Shown in pieces: positions 1-9,883 of a stretch of DNA of 64,000 nt. This stretch comes from Micromonospora sp. H61 (lineage in GTDB: Bacteria > Actinomycetota > Actinomycetes > Mycobacteriales > Micromonosporaceae). The notes under the pieces are model-generated. The model was not told the DNA's origin and made no database searches. It saw nothing but the letters and a program-made list of their open reading frames with translations. The stretch lies in the NCBI RefSeq assembly GCF_018070325.1, contig NZ_JAGPXY010000008.1, forward strand, positions 56,808 through 120,807, read 5' to 3'. A program made the position numbers and the translations under genes. How positions within the stretch are numbered: position 1 is the stretch's first letter; each line of letters begins with the position of its first letter.

Positions 1-52
1 GCAGGCCGCGGGCGCGCAACCCAACGGTGCGGGGGAGATGGACAGGCCGTGA
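1..52 (+). CDS. 3' end of an upstream gene (partial)
   Basis: The frame beginning at base 2 is open from the window edge and ends in TGA at 50-52. Its codons have mostly G or C in third position, unlike the other two frames, so it is probably the tail of a real gene. The last residues read EMDRP. In related actinomycetes the gene upstream of this ferredoxin/arc region is often the tRNA (adenine-N1)-methyltransferase, but sixteen residues cannot confirm that. A GTG overlaps the stop at 49 and opens only a 17-codon frame. Confidence 0.45.
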   Translation, partial: QAAGAQPNGAGEMDRP

Positions 53-98
53 CCATCGAGCTGGGTGTCGGCAGCGCCGAGCAGGGGGAGACGCTGGC

Positions 99-671
99 AT
101 GAGCCGACCGGGCTACGGCGGTGGGGACCTCCCCGCGGTCTTTCCCGACTGGTCGCCCTACCAGGATCTGGAGTCGGCGGCGCGGGCCTACCTGCGCGAC
201 CCGGACGTCGCCCTGGAGGCGCTCGGCGGCGTGCTGCGCGGCGCGTCGGTGCTCGGCTTCACCCTGGAACGCTTCGTCAACGAGGTCAACGGGGTGTGGC
301 AGGAGGTAGTGGTCTGCGACGGCAGCCGGCTCATCCTCTGGCACGGCGAGGACGTACCGCCGGAGGAGGGCCCGCCGGGCTCGATGACCTCGTCGCTGCG
401 GGTGGTGCCGGTCTCCACCGTCACCGAGGTGGGCTGCCGGCGGCGGCTCAACCGTGCCGAGAGCGGCGAGATCCGGGTCGACAGCATCGACGTCTACCTG
501 CTGCTCACCTCGTTGGACGAGGCGCCGCCGAGCGAGGAGATGGCCGGCACCCCTCGGCACGACGCGTTGCGCTTCGGCAAGACCCTCGACGACGGCGGGG
601 CCGGGCAGATCGCCCGGTTGGAGGAGTTCGCACGGTTGGTCGCCTCGGTGGTCGGCCGTCCGATGCTCTGA
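99..671 (+). CDS. conserved hypothetical protein, 190 aa
   Basis: I do not recognise a family. The start is ATG 99, preceded at 84-90 by GGGGGAG, a strong ribosome site with 8 bases spacing. An in-frame ATG at 27 is less likely because codons 27-98 do not show GC-rich third positions. The product is acidic and soluble, with no signal peptide or membrane segment. A Trp-containing beta-rich stretch near residues 60-85 (VNGVWQEVVV, RLILWHGED) precedes a basic CRRRLNRAESGEIRVDSI segment and a helical C-terminus. It sits just upstream of, and convergent with, the ferredoxin gene. Expression is probably linked to the upstream gene, since the two lie only 46 bases apart. Confidence 0.7.
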   Translation: MSRPGYGGGDLPAVFPDWSPYQDLESAARAYLRDPDVALEALGGVLRGASVLGFTLERFVNEVNGVWQEVVVCDGSRLILWHGEDVPPEEGPPGSMTSSLRVVPVSTVTEVGCRRRLNRAESGEIRVDSIDVYLLLTSLDEAPPSEEMAGTPRHDALRFGKTLDDGGAGQIARLEEFARLVASVVGRPML

Positions 672-720
672 GGCGTACCCCGAACTGGCCCGGCCGGGCC
701 GTCGCGGCCCGGGCCGTGGG

Positions 721-1029
721 TCAGTCTTCCTCGGCGTCCGGGCCGGCGACCTCGATGCCGTCGCCGCGCACCACGTGGATGCAGTCGCCCGGGCACTCCT
801 TCGCGGAGTCGATCACCTCGAGTCGCAGGTGCGCGGGGACGTCGACCCGGCTGCCCGGTGCCATCCGCAGCTCACCGTCGACGCCCTTGACGTAGGCCAG
901 ACCGTCGATGTCGAACTCGAACACCTCCGGCGCGTACTGCACGCAGAGCCCGTCGCCCGTGCAGAGGTCCTGGTCGACCCAGACCTGCAGTTCGTCGGTC
1001 GCGACCTCGGCCACCTGTGCACCCCCCAT
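721..1029 (-). CDS. ferredoxin, 3Fe-4S type, 102 aa
   Basis: Small electron-transfer protein. The cluster-binding Cys residues are in CTGDGLC near the N-terminus (C-x5-C) and in ECPGDC near the C-terminus. The spacing and the acidic C-terminal tail fit the single-cluster ferredoxins that commonly sit beside the proteasomal ATPase gene in actinomycetes. ATG 1029 is chosen; an in-frame GTG slightly upstream would add about five residues. The gene is divergent from arc, and the two starts are 163 bases apart, so promoters in both directions must lie between them. The redox partner is not encoded nearby. The family call is firm; a link to protein degradation is only positional. Confidence 0.88.
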   Translation of the reverse strand: MGGAQVAEVATDELQVWVDQDLCTGDGLCVQYAPEVFEFDIDGLAYVKGVDGELRMAPGSRVDVPAHLRLEVIDSAKECPGDCIHVVRGDGIEVAGPDAEED

Positions 1030-1192
1030 GTTCTCCCGTGCCACGCTCCGACGGTACCCGAACGCCGGTAACGGCCCGTCAGGCCACCCTTGGCGATCAA
1101 GGTTCGGTGACGAGGGTGTTGCGTGGGACCGAATCGGCCTCATAGCGGCTAGTGTTAGGGCAGAACGTTCAAGCCCCCCGGGGAGGTGGGAC

Positions 1193-2977
1193 GTGGCAGC
1201 ACGTAGCGACGACGCGGACTCGCGCGCCGCACGGTGGGAGAAGGAAGCCCACGATCTCTCCACGCAGGTCGCGTTCCTGCAAGAGGAACTCGCCCTGGTG
1301 CGGCGCAAGTTGACCGAAAGCCCCCGACACGTCCGGCAGCTCGAAGAGCGGCTGGCGGCCACCCAGGCACAGTTGGCGCGGCTGACCGAGAACAACGACC
1401 GGCTGGTGAGCACCCTCAAGGAAGCTCGCACGCAGATCGTGACGCTCAAGGAGGAGATCGACCGGCTCGCGCAACCGCCGAGCGGTTACGGAGTCTTCCT
1501 GGCCAAGCACGAGGACGGCACGGTGGACGTCTTCACCGGTGGCCGCAAACTGCGGGTCGCGGTCTCGCCCTCGCTCGACGTGGGTGACCTGCGGCGCGGC
1601 CAGGAGGTCCTGCTCAACGACGCGCTCAACATCGTCGACGCGTTCGGTTACGAGCGGGTTGGCGAAGTGGTGATGCTCAAGGAGATCCTGGAGGGGCCGA
1701 ACGGCGGGCCGGGCGACCGGGCGCTGGTGGTCTCCCACTCCGACGAGGAGCGCATCGTGCATCTCGCCGAGACGCTCATCGGCTCGGCGATCCGGGCCGG
1801 CGACTCGCTCATGATCGAGCCCCGCTCGGCGTACGCGTACGAGCGGATCCCGAAGAGCGAGGTCGAGGAGCTGGTCCTGGAGGAGGTGCCCGACGTCGAC
1901 TACGGCGACATCGGTGGCCTCCAGTCGCAGATCGAGCAGATCCGCGACGCGGTGGAGTTGCCGTTCCTGCACGCGGACCTGTTCCGTGAGCACCAGCTCC
2001 GCCCGCCCAAGGGCATCCTGCTCTACGGCCCGCCCGGCTGTGGCAAGACGCTCATCGCCAAGGCGGTGGCCAACTCGCTGGCCAAGAAGATCGCCGAGCG
2101 GCAGGGCAAGGAGAAGCACACCAGCTTCTTCCTCAACATCAAGGGCCCGGAGCTGCTCAACAAGTACGTCGGTGAGACCGAGCGGCACATCCGGCTGATC
2201 TTCCAGCGCGCCCGGGAGAAGGCCGGCGAGGGCACGCCGGTGATCGTGTTCTTCGACGAGATGGACTCGATCTTCCGGACCCGCGGCTCCGGTGTCTCCT
2301 CCGACGTGGAGAACACCATCGTCCCGCAGCTGCTCAGCGAGATCGACGGCGTGGAGGGGCTGGAGAACGTCATCGTCATCGGCGCCTCCAACCGGGAAGA
2401 CATGATCGACCCGGCGATCCTGCGCCCCGGTCGCCTCGACGTGAAGATCAAGATCGAGCGACCGGACGCCGAGGCGGCCAAGGACATCTTCTCCAAGTAC
2501 ATCCTCTCCGGGCTGCCCCTGCACCCGGACGACCTGGCCGAACACGGCAGCGACCCCCAGGCCACCGTCGCGGCGATGATCGACGCCGTGGTGCTGCGGA
2601 TGTACTCGGAAACCGAGGAGAACCGATTCCTCGAGGTCACCTACGCCAACGGTGACAAGGAAGTGCTCTACTTCAAGGACTTCAACTCCGGCGCGATGAT
2701 CCAGAACATCGTCGACCGGAGCAAGAAGATGGCCATCAAGGAGTTCCTCACCTCGGGTCGCAAGGGGCTGCGCCTGCAGCACCTGCTCGACGCCTGCGTC
2801 GACGAGTTCCGCGAGAACGAAGATCTCCCCAACACCACCAACCCCGACGACTGGGCGCGCATCTCCGGCAAGAAGGGTGAGCGGATCGTCTACATCCGCA
2901 CGCTCGTCTCCGGCGGCAAGGGCGCCGAGGCCGGCCGGTCCATCGAGACCGCCAGCAACACCGGCCAGTACCTCTGA
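1193..2977 (+). CDS. arc: proteasome-associated AAA ATPase ARC/Mpa, 594 aa
   Basis: Hexameric unfoldase that recognises pupylated proteins and threads them into the 20S proteasome. Residues about 10-93 form a coiled coil with heptads rich in Leu, Glu and Arg, the Pup-binding region. An OB-fold interdomain follows at about 95-230, then one AAA domain with Walker A GPPGCGKT at 279-286 and Walker [11 protein letters not shown] with the DE pair at 355-356. The protein ends GQYL, the C-terminal motif that docks ATPase tails into the proteasome alpha ring. GTG 1193 is preceded by GGGGAGGTGG and begins the coiled coil; longer upstream codons are not coding-like. A strong hairpin follows the stop. 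Confidence 0.97.
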   Translation: MAARSDDADSRAARWEKEAHDLSTQVAFLQEELALVRRKLTESPRHVRQLEERLAATQAQLARLTENNDRLVSTLKEARTQIVTLKEEIDRLAQPPSGYGVFLAKHEDGTVDVFTGGRKLRVAVSPSLDVGDLRRGQEVLLNDALNIVDAFGYERVGEVVMLKEILEGPNGGPGDRALVVSHSDEERIVHLAETLIGSAIRAGDSLMIEPRSAYAYERIPKSEVEELVLEEVPDVDYGDIGGLQSQIEQIRDAVELPFLHADLFREHQLRPPKGILLYGPPGCGKTLIAKAVANSLAKKIAERQGKEKHTSFFLNIKGPELLNKYVGETERHIRLIFQRAREKAGEGTPVIVFFDEMDSIFRTRGSGVSSDVENTIVPQLLSEIDGVEGLENVIVIGASNREDMIDPAILRPGRLDVKIKIERPDAEAAKDIFSKYILSGLPLHPDDLAEHGSDPQATVAAMIDAVVLRMYSETEENRFLEVTYANGDKEVLYFKDFNSGAMIQNIVDRSKKMAIKEFLTSGRKGLRLQHLLDACVDEFRENEDLPNTTNPDDWARISGKKGERIVYIRTLVSGGKGAEAGRSIETASNTGQYL

Positions 2978-2984
2978 CCCCAAC

Positions 2985-3021
2985 AGCGAGGGTGCCCACC
3001 ATTCCGGTGGGCACCCTCGCT
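2985..3021. terminator. bidirectional hairpin between arc and the GtrA gene
   Basis: A perfect 16-bp stem (2985-3000 with 3006-3021) closes a 5-base ATTCC loop. It lies 8 bases past the arc stop and 22 bases past the stop of the convergent GtrA gene. There is no clear T-run on either side, so it is a GC-rich hairpin of the type common in actinomycetes. Confidence 0.75.
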
Positions 3022-3042
3022 GCGGGTATGTCAGGGCGTCGG

Positions 3043-3447
3043 TCAGGCAGCGAAGATCCACCGCTTCGACACCACGTAGTTCGCCGCCGACAGCGACGCC
3101 GTCACCAGCAGCTTCGCCAGCAGGTACGGCGTGCCCGCCCAGGTCAACGCGGACACCAGCACCACGTTGGCGGTCAGGTTCGCGAGGACCAGCGCGAAGT
3201 AGCGCCCCACCTGCGGCACCATCTGCGCGGACGAGCCGAACGACCACGCCCGGTTCAGTCCGAAGTTGACCCAGAACGAGGTCAGGAACGACATGCCGGC
3301 CGCAACCGGCAGGACAATCCGGAGAACTCCGTGGTACACGAAGAGTGACCCCGTGTCCACGGCAACGCTCAGACCCCCGACGACCAAGAACCGCACAGCA
3401 CTGTGTCGGGACAGGTGGCGGACGGAATCGGCAACAGGTGACAGCAA
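3043..3447 (-). CDS. GtrA-like small membrane protein, 134 aa
   Basis: GtrA-family proteins are four-helix membrane proteins thought to help move lipid-linked sugars across the membrane. Four hydrophobic segments are visible: VRFLVVGGLSVAVDTGSLF, the VLPVAAGMSFLTSFWVNFGLNR segment, YFALVLANLTANVVLVSAL, and a C-terminal segment ending with the family-typical YVVSKRWIF. The conserved NF-x-L-N-R-x-W-S-F stretch is also present. No ATG precedes the first helix, so TTG 3447 is chosen because GGAG lies about 7 bases upstream of it. It diverges from the DUF2142 gene, another envelope protein, and may act in the same glycan process. Confidence 0.82.
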   Translation of the reverse strand: MLSPVADSVRHLSRHSAVRFLVVGGLSVAVDTGSLFVYHGVLRIVLPVAAGMSFLTSFWVNFGLNRAWSFGSSAQMVPQVGRYFALVLANLTANVVLVSALTWAGTPYLLAKLLVTASLSAANYVVSKRWIFAA

Positions 3448-3606
3448 AGAGTTCTCCAAGGGGGGACCCGGAGCGGTGAGGACGACGAGGGAGTCTATCG
3501 TCTGTCCATCCACCCAGCGGGGCCTGCCCGCGCGAGCCGCGAGGTTGACGTGCCTGATCCCGGAAGAGTGACGCCGCCGGCCACCGGCGGAAGCCCGGCG
3601 GCCACC

Positions 3607-5175
3607 ATGAGCACAGGCCGACGGCACTGGGCCCTCGCCTTCGCCGCATTCTTCCTGATCATCTTCGCCTGGTCGATGGCCGCCCCCTACGACGGCACCC
3701 CGGACGAGCGGGAGCACATCGTCCGAGCGGCCGGCGTCGCCGCCGGGCAGATCGCGCCCCCGCCCGCCGAGGCGAAGAAGGGCACCGGCGCCTTCCAGAC
3801 CGTCCCCGGCGGGCTCGTCCGCGAGCAGTGCTGGCAGTTCAAGAAGGAAGTCTCGGCGGCCTGCGCCCAGCCCCCCGGCAGCGACGACACACCGACCCGC
3901 GCCGGCACCGGGGCCGGTCGTTACTTCCCCGCCTACTACGCCCTCGTCGGCGCACCCACAGTGCTCTGGCCCGGCTGGTCCGGCGTCCTGCTCGCCCGCA
4001 TGATCAGCGCCCTGTGCTGCGCCGCGCTGCTCGCCTGCGCGTACGTCGTGATCCGCAACCGATCCCGCCGCGGCCTCATGATGGGTGCCCTGCTCGTCGT
4101 CACCACCCCGATGGCCGTGCACATGGCCAGCGCGGTCAACCCGAACGGCCTGGAAATCGCCGCCGGCATCGCCTTCTTCAGCGCCGTCATCCCCCTGCTA
4201 CTCGGCCCACCCGGCCCACGGCGCGGCCTCATCGTCCTCGTCGGGATCAGCGCGTTGCTCCTCGCGGTCCTGCGCCAGACCGGCCCGCTCTGGCTGGCGA
4301 CCGCCTTCCTCGCGTTCGCCTTCCCGCTGCGCCGCAGCAACCTCCTCGGCCTGCTGCGCGACCGGGCCGCCCAGCTCTGGGCAGGTGGCATCGTCCTGTC
4401 CACCCTCGCCGTGCTCGCCTGGTCCGTCCGCCAACAGACCTCCGACCTCGGCAACTACTCCGCCGACCGGCTCACCTACGGGCAGGCGGCCCTACGCGAG
4501 GCCGACCGGTGGCGGGGATACCTCGACCAGATCGTCGGGGTCACCTCCTGGCTGGACACCCGGATGCCCGCCCCGCCGTACCTGATCTGGCAGCTTGTCG
4601 CCGGAGCGCTGCTGCTCATCGGGGTCGTCTGGGGCAGCACGCTCGACCGGTGGCGCCTGCTCGTGCTGCTCGGCGGCGGCGTCGCCGTCCCCTCCGTCAT
4701 GCAGATCGCCCTGGTCAACGAGAGCGGCTTCGTCACCCAGGGCCGCTACATGCTGCCCATGCTGGTCGGCGTCCTGCTCTACGCCGCGTGGATCGCCGAA
4801 CAACGCGGCTTCGAGGTCGCCCGGGCCCGCTCGTTCACCCGACTCGCCGTGCTGCTCCTCCTGCCGATCCAGCTCTTCTGCCTGGCGTACACGATGGTCC
4901 GCTGGCAGAACGGCCTGCCCGCCAACATCGGGCTGAGCAGCCTCAACCCCCTCGCCGGCGACTGGCACCCGGTGGTCGGCTCGGTGATCCCGCTGCTGAG
5001 CGCCAGCGTCGGCCTGGTGCTGTTCGGGTGGCTCGTCTGGACCACCCGCTCCGCCGCGACCGACGACCCGACGCCGCCCGCCGAGTATTCCGACACCGAA
5101 TCCAGCGAACTGTTCCGGCCCGCCGGCACTCACCTACAGAGTGCAGGTGCTCAGGGCGGACTACGCTCGACCTGA
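3607..5175 (+). CDS. DUF2142 polytopic membrane protein, 522 aa
   Basis: Predicted multi-helix protein resembling GT-C fold glycosyltransferases. The first helix (about residues 8-24) is followed by the acidic [11 protein letters not shown] motif in the first outer loop, where GT-C enzymes place catalytic acids. About ten further hydrophobic segments follow, including [20 protein letters not shown] and [17 protein letters not shown]. The cytoplasmic tail is acidic and Pro-rich. The function is likely a lipid-linked sugar transferase or other envelope step, not proven. ATG 3607 gives a short basic leader before helix 1. GTG 3550, with GAGG in front, is an alternative start. The divergent GtrA gene next door fits an envelope role. 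Confidence 0.8.
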   Translation: MSTGRRHWALAFAAFFLIIFAWSMAAPYDGTPDEREHIVRAAGVAAGQIAPPPAEAKKGTGAFQTVPGGLVREQCWQFKKEVSAACAQPPGSDDTPTRAGTGAGRYFPAYYALVGAPTVLWPGWSGVLLARMISALCCAALLACAYVVIRNRSRRGLMMGALLVVTTPMAVHMASAVNPNGLEIAAGIAFFSAVIPLLLGPPGPRRGLIVLVGISALLLAVLRQTGPLWLATAFLAFAFPLRRSNLLGLLRDRAAQLWAGGIVLSTLAVLAWSVRQQTSDLGNYSADRLTYGQAALREADRWRGYLDQIVGVTSWLDTRMPAPPYLIWQLVAGALLLIGVVWGSTLDRWRLLVLLGGGVAVPSVMQIALVNESGFVTQGRYMLPMLVGVLLYAAWIAEQRGFEVARARSFTRLAVLLLLPIQLFCLAYTMVRWQNGLPANIGLSSLNPLAGDWHPVVGSVIPLLSASVGLVLFGWLVWTTRSAATDDPTPPAEYSDTESSELFRPAGTHLQSAGAQGGLRST

Positions 5176-5212
5176 CGGGGGACCGGGTCGGGCGAGCGAA
5201 GCGGGTAGGTCG

Positions 5213-6730
5213 ATGAGCGTAAGACGGATCATGGGCACCGAGGTCGAATACGGCATCTCCGTGCCCGGGCAGGCCGGAGCCAACCCGATGGTCACCTCAT
5301 CGCAGGTGGTCAATGCCTACGGGGCACGTCCGGAACTCAACCGGGGCGGCCGGGCCCGGTGGGACTACGAGGAAGAGTCGCCGCTGCGCGACGCCCGGGG
5401 CTTCACCTACTCCGGTGCCGCGTACGATCCCGCCGAGGCCCTCGCGGACGAAGACCTCGGCCTGGCCAACGTGATACTCACCAACGGCGCACGGCTCTAC
5501 GTGGACCACGCTCACCCCGAATACTCCACCCCCGAGGTCACCACCCCCAGGGACATCGTGCGCTGGGACAAGGCCGGGGAGAGGGTGATGGCCGAGGCGT
5601 CCCGCCGGGCCGCCACCATCCCGGGCACTCAGCCGATCCACCTCTACAAGAACAACACCGACAACAAGGGCGCCAGCTACGGCGCCCACGAGAACTACCT
5701 GATGCGCCGGCAGACGCCGTTCGCCGACATCGTGGCGTACCTGACGCCGTTCTTCGTCACCCGGCAGATCGTCTGCGGCGCCGGCCGGGTCGGCATCGGC
5801 CAGGACGGCGGCCAGAGCGGCTTCCAGATCTCCCAGCGCGCCGACTTCTTCGAGGTCGAGGTTGGCCTCGAGACCACCCTCAAGCGGCCGATCATCAACA
5901 CCCGGGACGAGCCGCACGCCGACGCCGACAAGTACCGCCGGCTGCACGTCATCATCGGCGACGCCAACCTCTCCGAGATCTCCACCTACCTCAAGGTCGG
6001 CACCACCGCGCTGATCCTCACCATGATCGAGGAGAAGGCCCTTGGCGCCGACCTCGGCATCGCCGACCCGGTCAGCGAGCTGCGCGCCGTCAGCCACGAC
6101 CCCGCCCTGACGCACCGCATGCGACTGCGCGACGGCCGTCGGCTCACCGCCCTCGACCTGCAGTGGGCGTACCTGGAGCGGGTCCGGTCCTTTGTCGACG
6201 ACCGGTACGGCACCGACGCCGACGAGCAGACCATCGACGTGCTCGACCGGTGGGAGAGCGTCCTGGACCGGCTCGGCCGGGATCCGATGCTCTGCGCCGA
6301 CGAGCTGGACTGGGTGGCCAAGCTGCGGCTGCTGGAAGGCTACCGGGAGCGGGAGAAGCTCGGCTGGGGCTCGCACAAGCTCCAACTCGTCGACCTGCAA
6401 TATTCCGACGTCCGGCCGGAGAAGGGCCTCTACCACCGGCTGGTCAGCCGGGGGGCGATGAAGACGCTGCTCACCGACGACGAGACGCGCACCGCGATGA
6501 CCGAGCCGCCGGAGGACACCCGGGCCTACTTCCGCGGTCGCTGCCTCGCCCAGTACGCCTCCGAGGTGGTCGCCGCGAGCTGGGACTCGGTGATCTTCGA
6601 TGTGGGTCGGGAGTCGTTGGTCCGGGTGCCGATGATGGAACCGGAGCGGGGCACCCGTGCACACGTCGGTGCGCTGTTCGACCGCTGCGCCAGCGCCAAG
6701 GACCTGTTGGAGACACTGACCGGGGGCTGA
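5213..6730 (+). CDS. dop: depupylase/deamidase Dop, 505 aa
   Basis: Dop removes Pup from substrates and, where Pup ends in Gln, deamidates it to Glu. It belongs to the carboxylate-amine ligase fold shared with PafA and glutamine synthetase. Seen here are the N-terminal [11 protein letters not shown] motif, the [10 protein letters not shown] segment of the Dop-specific loop, [37 protein letters not shown], and [20 protein letters not shown]. The C-terminal AYFRGRCL...ASWDSVIFD stretch is also typical. Length matches the family (about 500). ATG 5213 gives [14 protein letters not shown]; a second ATG at 5231 is less likely. Because the local Pup ends in Glu, depupylation is probably the main role of this enzyme here. 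Confidence 0.97.
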   Translation: MSVRRIMGTEVEYGISVPGQAGANPMVTSSQVVNAYGARPELNRGGRARWDYEEESPLRDARGFTYSGAAYDPAEALADEDLGLANVILTNGARLYVDHAHPEYSTPEVTTPRDIVRWDKAGERVMAEASRRAATIPGTQPIHLYKNNTDNKGASYGAHENYLMRRQTPFADIVAYLTPFFVTRQIVCGAGRVGIGQDGGQSGFQISQRADFFEVEVGLETTLKRPIINTRDEPHADADKYRRLHVIIGDANLSEISTYLKVGTTALILTMIEEKALGADLGIADPVSELRAVSHDPALTHRMRLRDGRRLTALDLQWAYLERVRSFVDDRYGTDADEQTIDVLDRWESVLDRLGRDPMLCADELDWVAKLRLLEGYREREKLGWGSHKLQLVDLQYSDVRPEKGLYHRLVSRGAMKTLLTDDETRTAMTEPPEDTRAYFRGRCLAQYASEVVAASWDSVIFDVGRESLVRVPMMEPERGTRAHVGALFDRCASAKDLLETLTGG

Positions 6731-6762
6731 GGTCCGGTGCCTCCACCGGGAATCACTCTGGC

Positions 6763-7124
6763 ATGCCAGGCCGTCCCCGAGCCGTGATCTGGTTCCTGCG
6801 GTTCCGCTTCATGTTCGTGGTGGGCGCTGTGGCGGACCTCTACGGTGACAAGCTGCCCATCAGCGACGTCCTCGGCGTGCTCGCTCGTCGTGACCTGCCG
6901 CAGACCCTGGAGGGTCCCTGTTCGGCCCGGGGGTGCTCGCCCACTTCGCTGTGGTCATGGTCTTCACCGTCGTCCTGGCGTTCCTGTCCCGGCAGCTGGT
7001 GGAGAAGCAGGTGTTGCGGTTCAGGGACTGGACGCCCCGCCTGCGGCGCGGGGCACCACTGGCGGAGACGTGGGAAAAGGGGGCAGCCCGAGCCCGAGCC
7101 GGTCCCGGCCCCGGCCCCGGCTGA
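6763..7124 (+). pseudogene. small membrane protein gene with apparent one-base deletion
   Basis: Reading from ATG 6763, 52 codons have strongly GC-rich third positions and encode a hydrophobic AVIWFLRFRFMFVVGAV segment. At the CCC run 6916-6918 this codon bias switches to the frame starting at 6918, which continues LFGPGVLAHFAVVMVFTVV and ends at TGA 7122-7124. One extra C in that run would join the two parts as LEGP-LFGPGVL, giving about 120 residues with two membrane segments and a Pro/Gly-rich tail. No canonical slippery heptamer is present. The cause is either a homopolymer sequencing error or a recent mutation. I recognise no family. It lies between dop and pup. Confidence 0.6.
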
Positions 7125-7254
7125 CGCGTCGGCTCCTCGGGGCTGACCGCTTCGGCGCAAACGAACGCCCCCGACCCGAACACGGCGGACGTGAGGGCTT
7201 TCTGTCGTCTGCGCGGGGTAGATTTCATCCCAGACGATCGTGGAGGAGACAGCC

Positions 7255-7470
7255 ATGGCCACTCATGACAGCGGCGGCCAGTCGCAGTCCGGCAAGTCCC
7301 GTCAGGGCGAGGAAATCGAGGACGTCACCACCGAGGCCAACCCCGAGGTGGCCGAGCGGCACGCCGAGATCACCGAGGACGTCGACGACCTCCTGGACGA
7401 GATCGACTCCGTCCTGGAAGAAAACGCAGAGGAATTCGTGAGAGGCTATGTGCAAAAAGGGGGCGAGTAG
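7255..7470 (+). CDS. pup: prokaryotic ubiquitin-like protein Pup, 71 aa
   Basis: Pup is attached through its C-terminal Glu to lysines of proteins destined for the proteasome. The N-terminal third is polar and disordered (Gly, Ser, Gln). Residues about 28-60 form the helical, acidic Mpa-binding region ([20 protein letters not shown]). The protein ends YVQKGGE. The encoded last residue is Glu (GAG before TAG), so the mature form needs no Dop deamidation, unlike Pups ending in Gln. ATG 7255 has GGAGGAGAC just upstream; an in-frame GTG at 7240 lies inside that site. The endonuclease VII-like gene begins 7 bases after the stop, indicating co-transcription. Confidence 0.98.
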   Translation: MATHDSGGQSQSGKSRQGEEIEDVTTEANPEVAERHAEITEDVDDLLDEIDSVLEENAEEFVRGYVQKGGE

Positions 7471-7477
7471 GGTGTAA

Positions 7478-8179
7478 ATGCCTAAAACGGACATGCCTCG
7501 TCCTCTGGATGATCGGGATGGCCACCGCCGCTGCCGCGACTGCGGCGAGTGGCTGCCCCTTGATCAATTTTGCGCCAACAGCAGACGACCGGACGGTCGC
7601 GGCAGCTACTGCAAGCCCTGCTTCAACATTCGGTCGAAGGCGAGCTACGCCAAGCGCCTGAAGGAGCAGCAGGGTAGGGACGTGCGTCAACTGCCGCTGG
7701 TGCCAGCGGGCCACCGGCGATGCCCCGACTGCGGTGCCACCAAGCCCCTCGATGACTTTCCGCGGAACCGCTCCGGCCGTGGAGGTTACGGCCGATACTG
7801 CAAGCCTTGCCACAACGCGAAGGGCAAGGAGAGCAAGCTTCGCCTGCATGGCGGAACTCGCGAGTACCACCTGCGGCGGCGGTACGGCGTGGGTGAGAAG
7901 GAGTTTCAGGAGCTCCTGGCCGAGCAGGGCGGGGTCTGCGCGATCTGTGGCGGCGCCGACCCGCAACATCTGGACCACGATCATCGCACCGGATGGGTGC
8001 GCGGGATACTCTGCTTCAACTGCAACGGTGGTCTTGGCCAGTTCCGTGACAGTCCCATGAGGCTGGCCAGGGCGATCACGTACCTGAGAGGAACCACGTG
8101 GCAGCGGGCTTTGATCCATCCGGGCGTCTTCCAGATGTGTTCACCAACGCGGGGACGTCCTCCTTCACGACGTTTCTGA
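7478..8179 (+). CDS. endonuclease VII-like HNH protein with zinc ribbons, 233 aa
   Basis: Predicted nuclease. Two N-terminal C4 zinc ribbons are internal repeats (Cys 19, 22, 45, 48 and Cys 82, 85, 108, 111; both end YCKPC). A basic linker leads to a recombination endonuclease VII core: CAIC at 154-157, the catalytic HLDHDHRTG at 164-172 and the second Cys pair in [12 protein letters not shown] (179, 182). The last 27 codons overlap prcB by 82 bases in another frame, so the tail after YLRG is probably not conserved. The target is unknown, and DNA resolution or RNA cleavage are both possible. It lies in the pup-prcB-prcA transcription unit. Confidence 0.85.
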   Translation: MPKTDMPRPLDDRDGHRRCRDCGEWLPLDQFCANSRRPDGRGSYCKPCFNIRSKASYAKRLKEQQGRDVRQLPLVPAGHRRCPDCGATKPLDDFPRNRSGRGGYGRYCKPCHNAKGKESKLRLHGGTREYHLRRRYGVGEKEFQELLAEQGGVCAICGGADPQHLDHDHRTGWVRGILCFNCNGGLGQFRDSPMRLARAITYLRGTTWQRALIHPGVFQMCSPTRGRPPSRRF

Positions 8180-8937
8180 GTCGGGTGGCCCCCGAGATGT
8201 TGCCCGGTCGGCGACCGCTGCCGCCGGGCATGGCCGCCGACCTGGCGCCGCACGCGACCACCATCGTGGCCATCGCGGCCGCCGAGGGTGTGGTGATGGC
8301 GGGCGACCGACGGGCCACCATGGGCAACCTGATCGCTCAGCGCGACATCGAGAAGGTGCACCCCGCCGACGCGTACTCGCTGGTCGGTATCGCGGGCACC
8401 GCCGGTATCGGCATCGAGTTGATGCGACTGTTCCAGGTGGAGCTGGAGCACTACGAGAAGATCGAGGGCGCGATGCTCTCGTTGGACGGTAAGGCCAACC
8501 GGTTGGCCTCGATGATCCGGGGCAATCTGGGGGCGGCCATGCAGGGGTTGGCAGTGGTGCCGCTCTTCGCCGGGTTCGACCTGGCCGCCGCCGATCCGGC
8601 GCGCGCCGGTCGGATCTTCAGCTTCGACGTGACCGGTGGCCCGTACGAGGAGACCGGCTACGACGCGATCGGGTCCGGGTCGCTGTTCGCGAAGTCCGCG
8701 TTGAAGAAGCGGTTCCGGGCCGGGTTGTCGGTGGACGACGCCACGCGGCTGGCGGTCGAGGCGCTCTACGACGCCGCCGACGACGACACCGCGACCGGTG
8801 GGCCGGATCTGACCCGCCGGATCTACCCCGTGGTGATGACCGCGACCGCCGAGGGCACCCGCCGGTTGACCGACACCGAGACGGCGGCGATCGCCGAGGG
8901 TGTGGTTGCCGGCCGGATGGAGAACCCGGGCGGTTGA
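8098..8937 (+). CDS. prcB: proteasome beta subunit PrcB, 279 aa
   Basis: Catalytic subunit of the 20S proteasome. A propeptide of about 53 residues precedes the mature N-terminus in PHATTIVA; Thr54 would become the N-terminal nucleophile after autocleavage. The motifs [13 protein letters not shown], with the conserved Asp/Arg pair, and [12 protein letters not shown] with the SGS-type active-site loop are present. GTG 8098 is preceded by GAGAGGAA and lies inside the 3' part of the endonuclease gene. PrcA starts 58 bases after the stop. Length is usual for actinobacterial PrcB. Confidence 0.97.
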   Translation: MAAGFDPSGRLPDVFTNAGTSSFTTFLSRVAPEMLPGRRPLPPGMAADLAPHATTIVAIAAAEGVVMAGDRRATMGNLIAQRDIEKVHPADAYSLVGIAGTAGIGIELMRLFQVELEHYEKIEGAMLSLDGKANRLASMIRGNLGAAMQGLAVVPLFAGFDLAAADPARAGRIFSFDVTGGPYEETGYDAIGSGSLFAKSALKKRFRAGLSVDDATRLAVEALYDAADDDTATGGPDLTRRIYPVVMTATAEGTRRLTDTETAAIAEGVVAGRMENPGG

Positions 8938-8995
8938 GACCCGCACCTCATCAGTCAGCAGTCGTCAGCACAGCGCCGTAAGGAGAACCGCCGAC

Positions 8996-9835
8996 GTGGC
9001 CATGCAGTTCTACGCCTCTCCCGAACAGATCATGCGCGACCGCTCCGAGTTGGCCCGCAAGGGCATCGCTCGGGGTCGCAGCGCGGTGGTCCTCAGCTAC
9101 TCCGGCGGGGTCCTCTTCGTCGCGGAGAACCTTTCCAGCGCCCTGCACAAGGTCAGCGAGATCTACGACCGGATCGGATTCGCCGCGGTCGGCCGGTACA
9201 ACGAGTTCGAGAACCTACGCCGCGCCGGTGTCCGGATGGCCGACCTGAACGGGCTCAGCTACGACCGGCGTGACGTCACTGGTCGCGCCCTGGCCAACGC
9301 GTTCGCGCAGACCCTGGGTGCCATCTTCACCGAGCAGTCGAAGCCGTTCGAGGTGGAGATCTGCGTGGCGGAGGTCGGTGCCACCCCGGAGGCGGACGAG
9401 CTGTACCGGCTGACCTATGACGGTTCGGTGAACGACGAGCCGGGACGGATGGCCATGGGTGGTCAGGCCGAGGCGATCACCGGCGTGTTGAAGTCGCAGC
9501 ATCGGGCGGACATGTCCCTGGCCGAGGCGGTCAGGGTGGCGGTGCAGGCGTTGAGCACCGTCGGTGGTGAGGGCGGTGCCGCCCGGACGATCGCCGCGAA
9601 CCAGCTCGAGGTGGCGGTCCTGGACCGTCAGCGGATCGGACGGACGTTCCGGCGGATCACCGGTGCCGCGCTGACGGCTCTGTTGGACGGGGATGCGGCG
9701 GCCGAGGGGCAGGCGGCGGATGCGGCGGGCGGTCCCGCCGAGCCGGTCGTGCCGACCACGGAGGGGCACAAGCCGACGAGCTCGGCCGGTTCCGCGGACC
9801 TGGAGGACCGGCCCGCGGAGGGCGGCGAGCGCTAG
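8996..9835 (+). CDS. prcA: proteasome alpha subunit PrcA, 279 aa
   Basis: Forms the outer gate rings of the 20S proteasome. The family signature is clear: [20 protein letters not shown], then [42 protein letters not shown] and [16 protein letters not shown]. The C-terminal 50 residues are Ala/Pro/Gly-rich and acidic, a disordered tail longer than the core needs. GTG 8996 has AAGGAGAA about 8 bases upstream; ATG 9002, two codons later, is equally possible. It ends the prcB-prcA operon, followed by a hairpin terminator. Confidence 0.97.
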   Translation: MAMQFYASPEQIMRDRSELARKGIARGRSAVVLSYSGGVLFVAENLSSALHKVSEIYDRIGFAAVGRYNEFENLRRAGVRMADLNGLSYDRRDVTGRALANAFAQTLGAIFTEQSKPFEVEICVAEVGATPEADELYRLTYDGSVNDEPGRMAMGGQAEAITGVLKSQHRADMSLAEAVRVAVQALSTVGGEGGAARTIAANQLEVAVLDRQRIGRTFRRITGAALTALLDGDAAAEGQAADAAGGPAEPVVPTTEGHKPTSSAGSADLEDRPAEGGER

Positions 9836-9843
9836 GGTTTCGC

Positions 9844-9883
9844 CCGCTGGTGCCGGGCCCGTGTTCGGGGCCGGCACCAGCGG
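9844..9883. terminator. bidirectional hairpin after prcA
   Basis: A 17-base arm at 9844-9860 pairs with 9867-9883 (one mismatch) around a GTGTTC loop. It starts 9 bases after the prcA stop and ends one base before the stop codon of the convergent GT2 gene, so it can end both transcripts. Confidence 0.75.

Noticed and set aside
49..102. 17-codon frame GTG 49 to TGA 102 with GTGA/ATGA overlaps on both sides
   Set aside because: Overlaps look like translational coupling, but there is no ribosome site and 17 codons give too little to support a peptide.
1169..3649. 826-residue minus-strand open frame opposite arc
   Set aside because: It is a shadow of the arc coding strand produced by GC-rich codons; the encoded sequence has no motif and arc is certain.
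6763..7124. Programmed -1 ribosomal frameshift
   Set aside because: No X-XXY-YYZ slippery heptamer or downstream structure was seen at 6912-6920; a one-base deletion explains it better.
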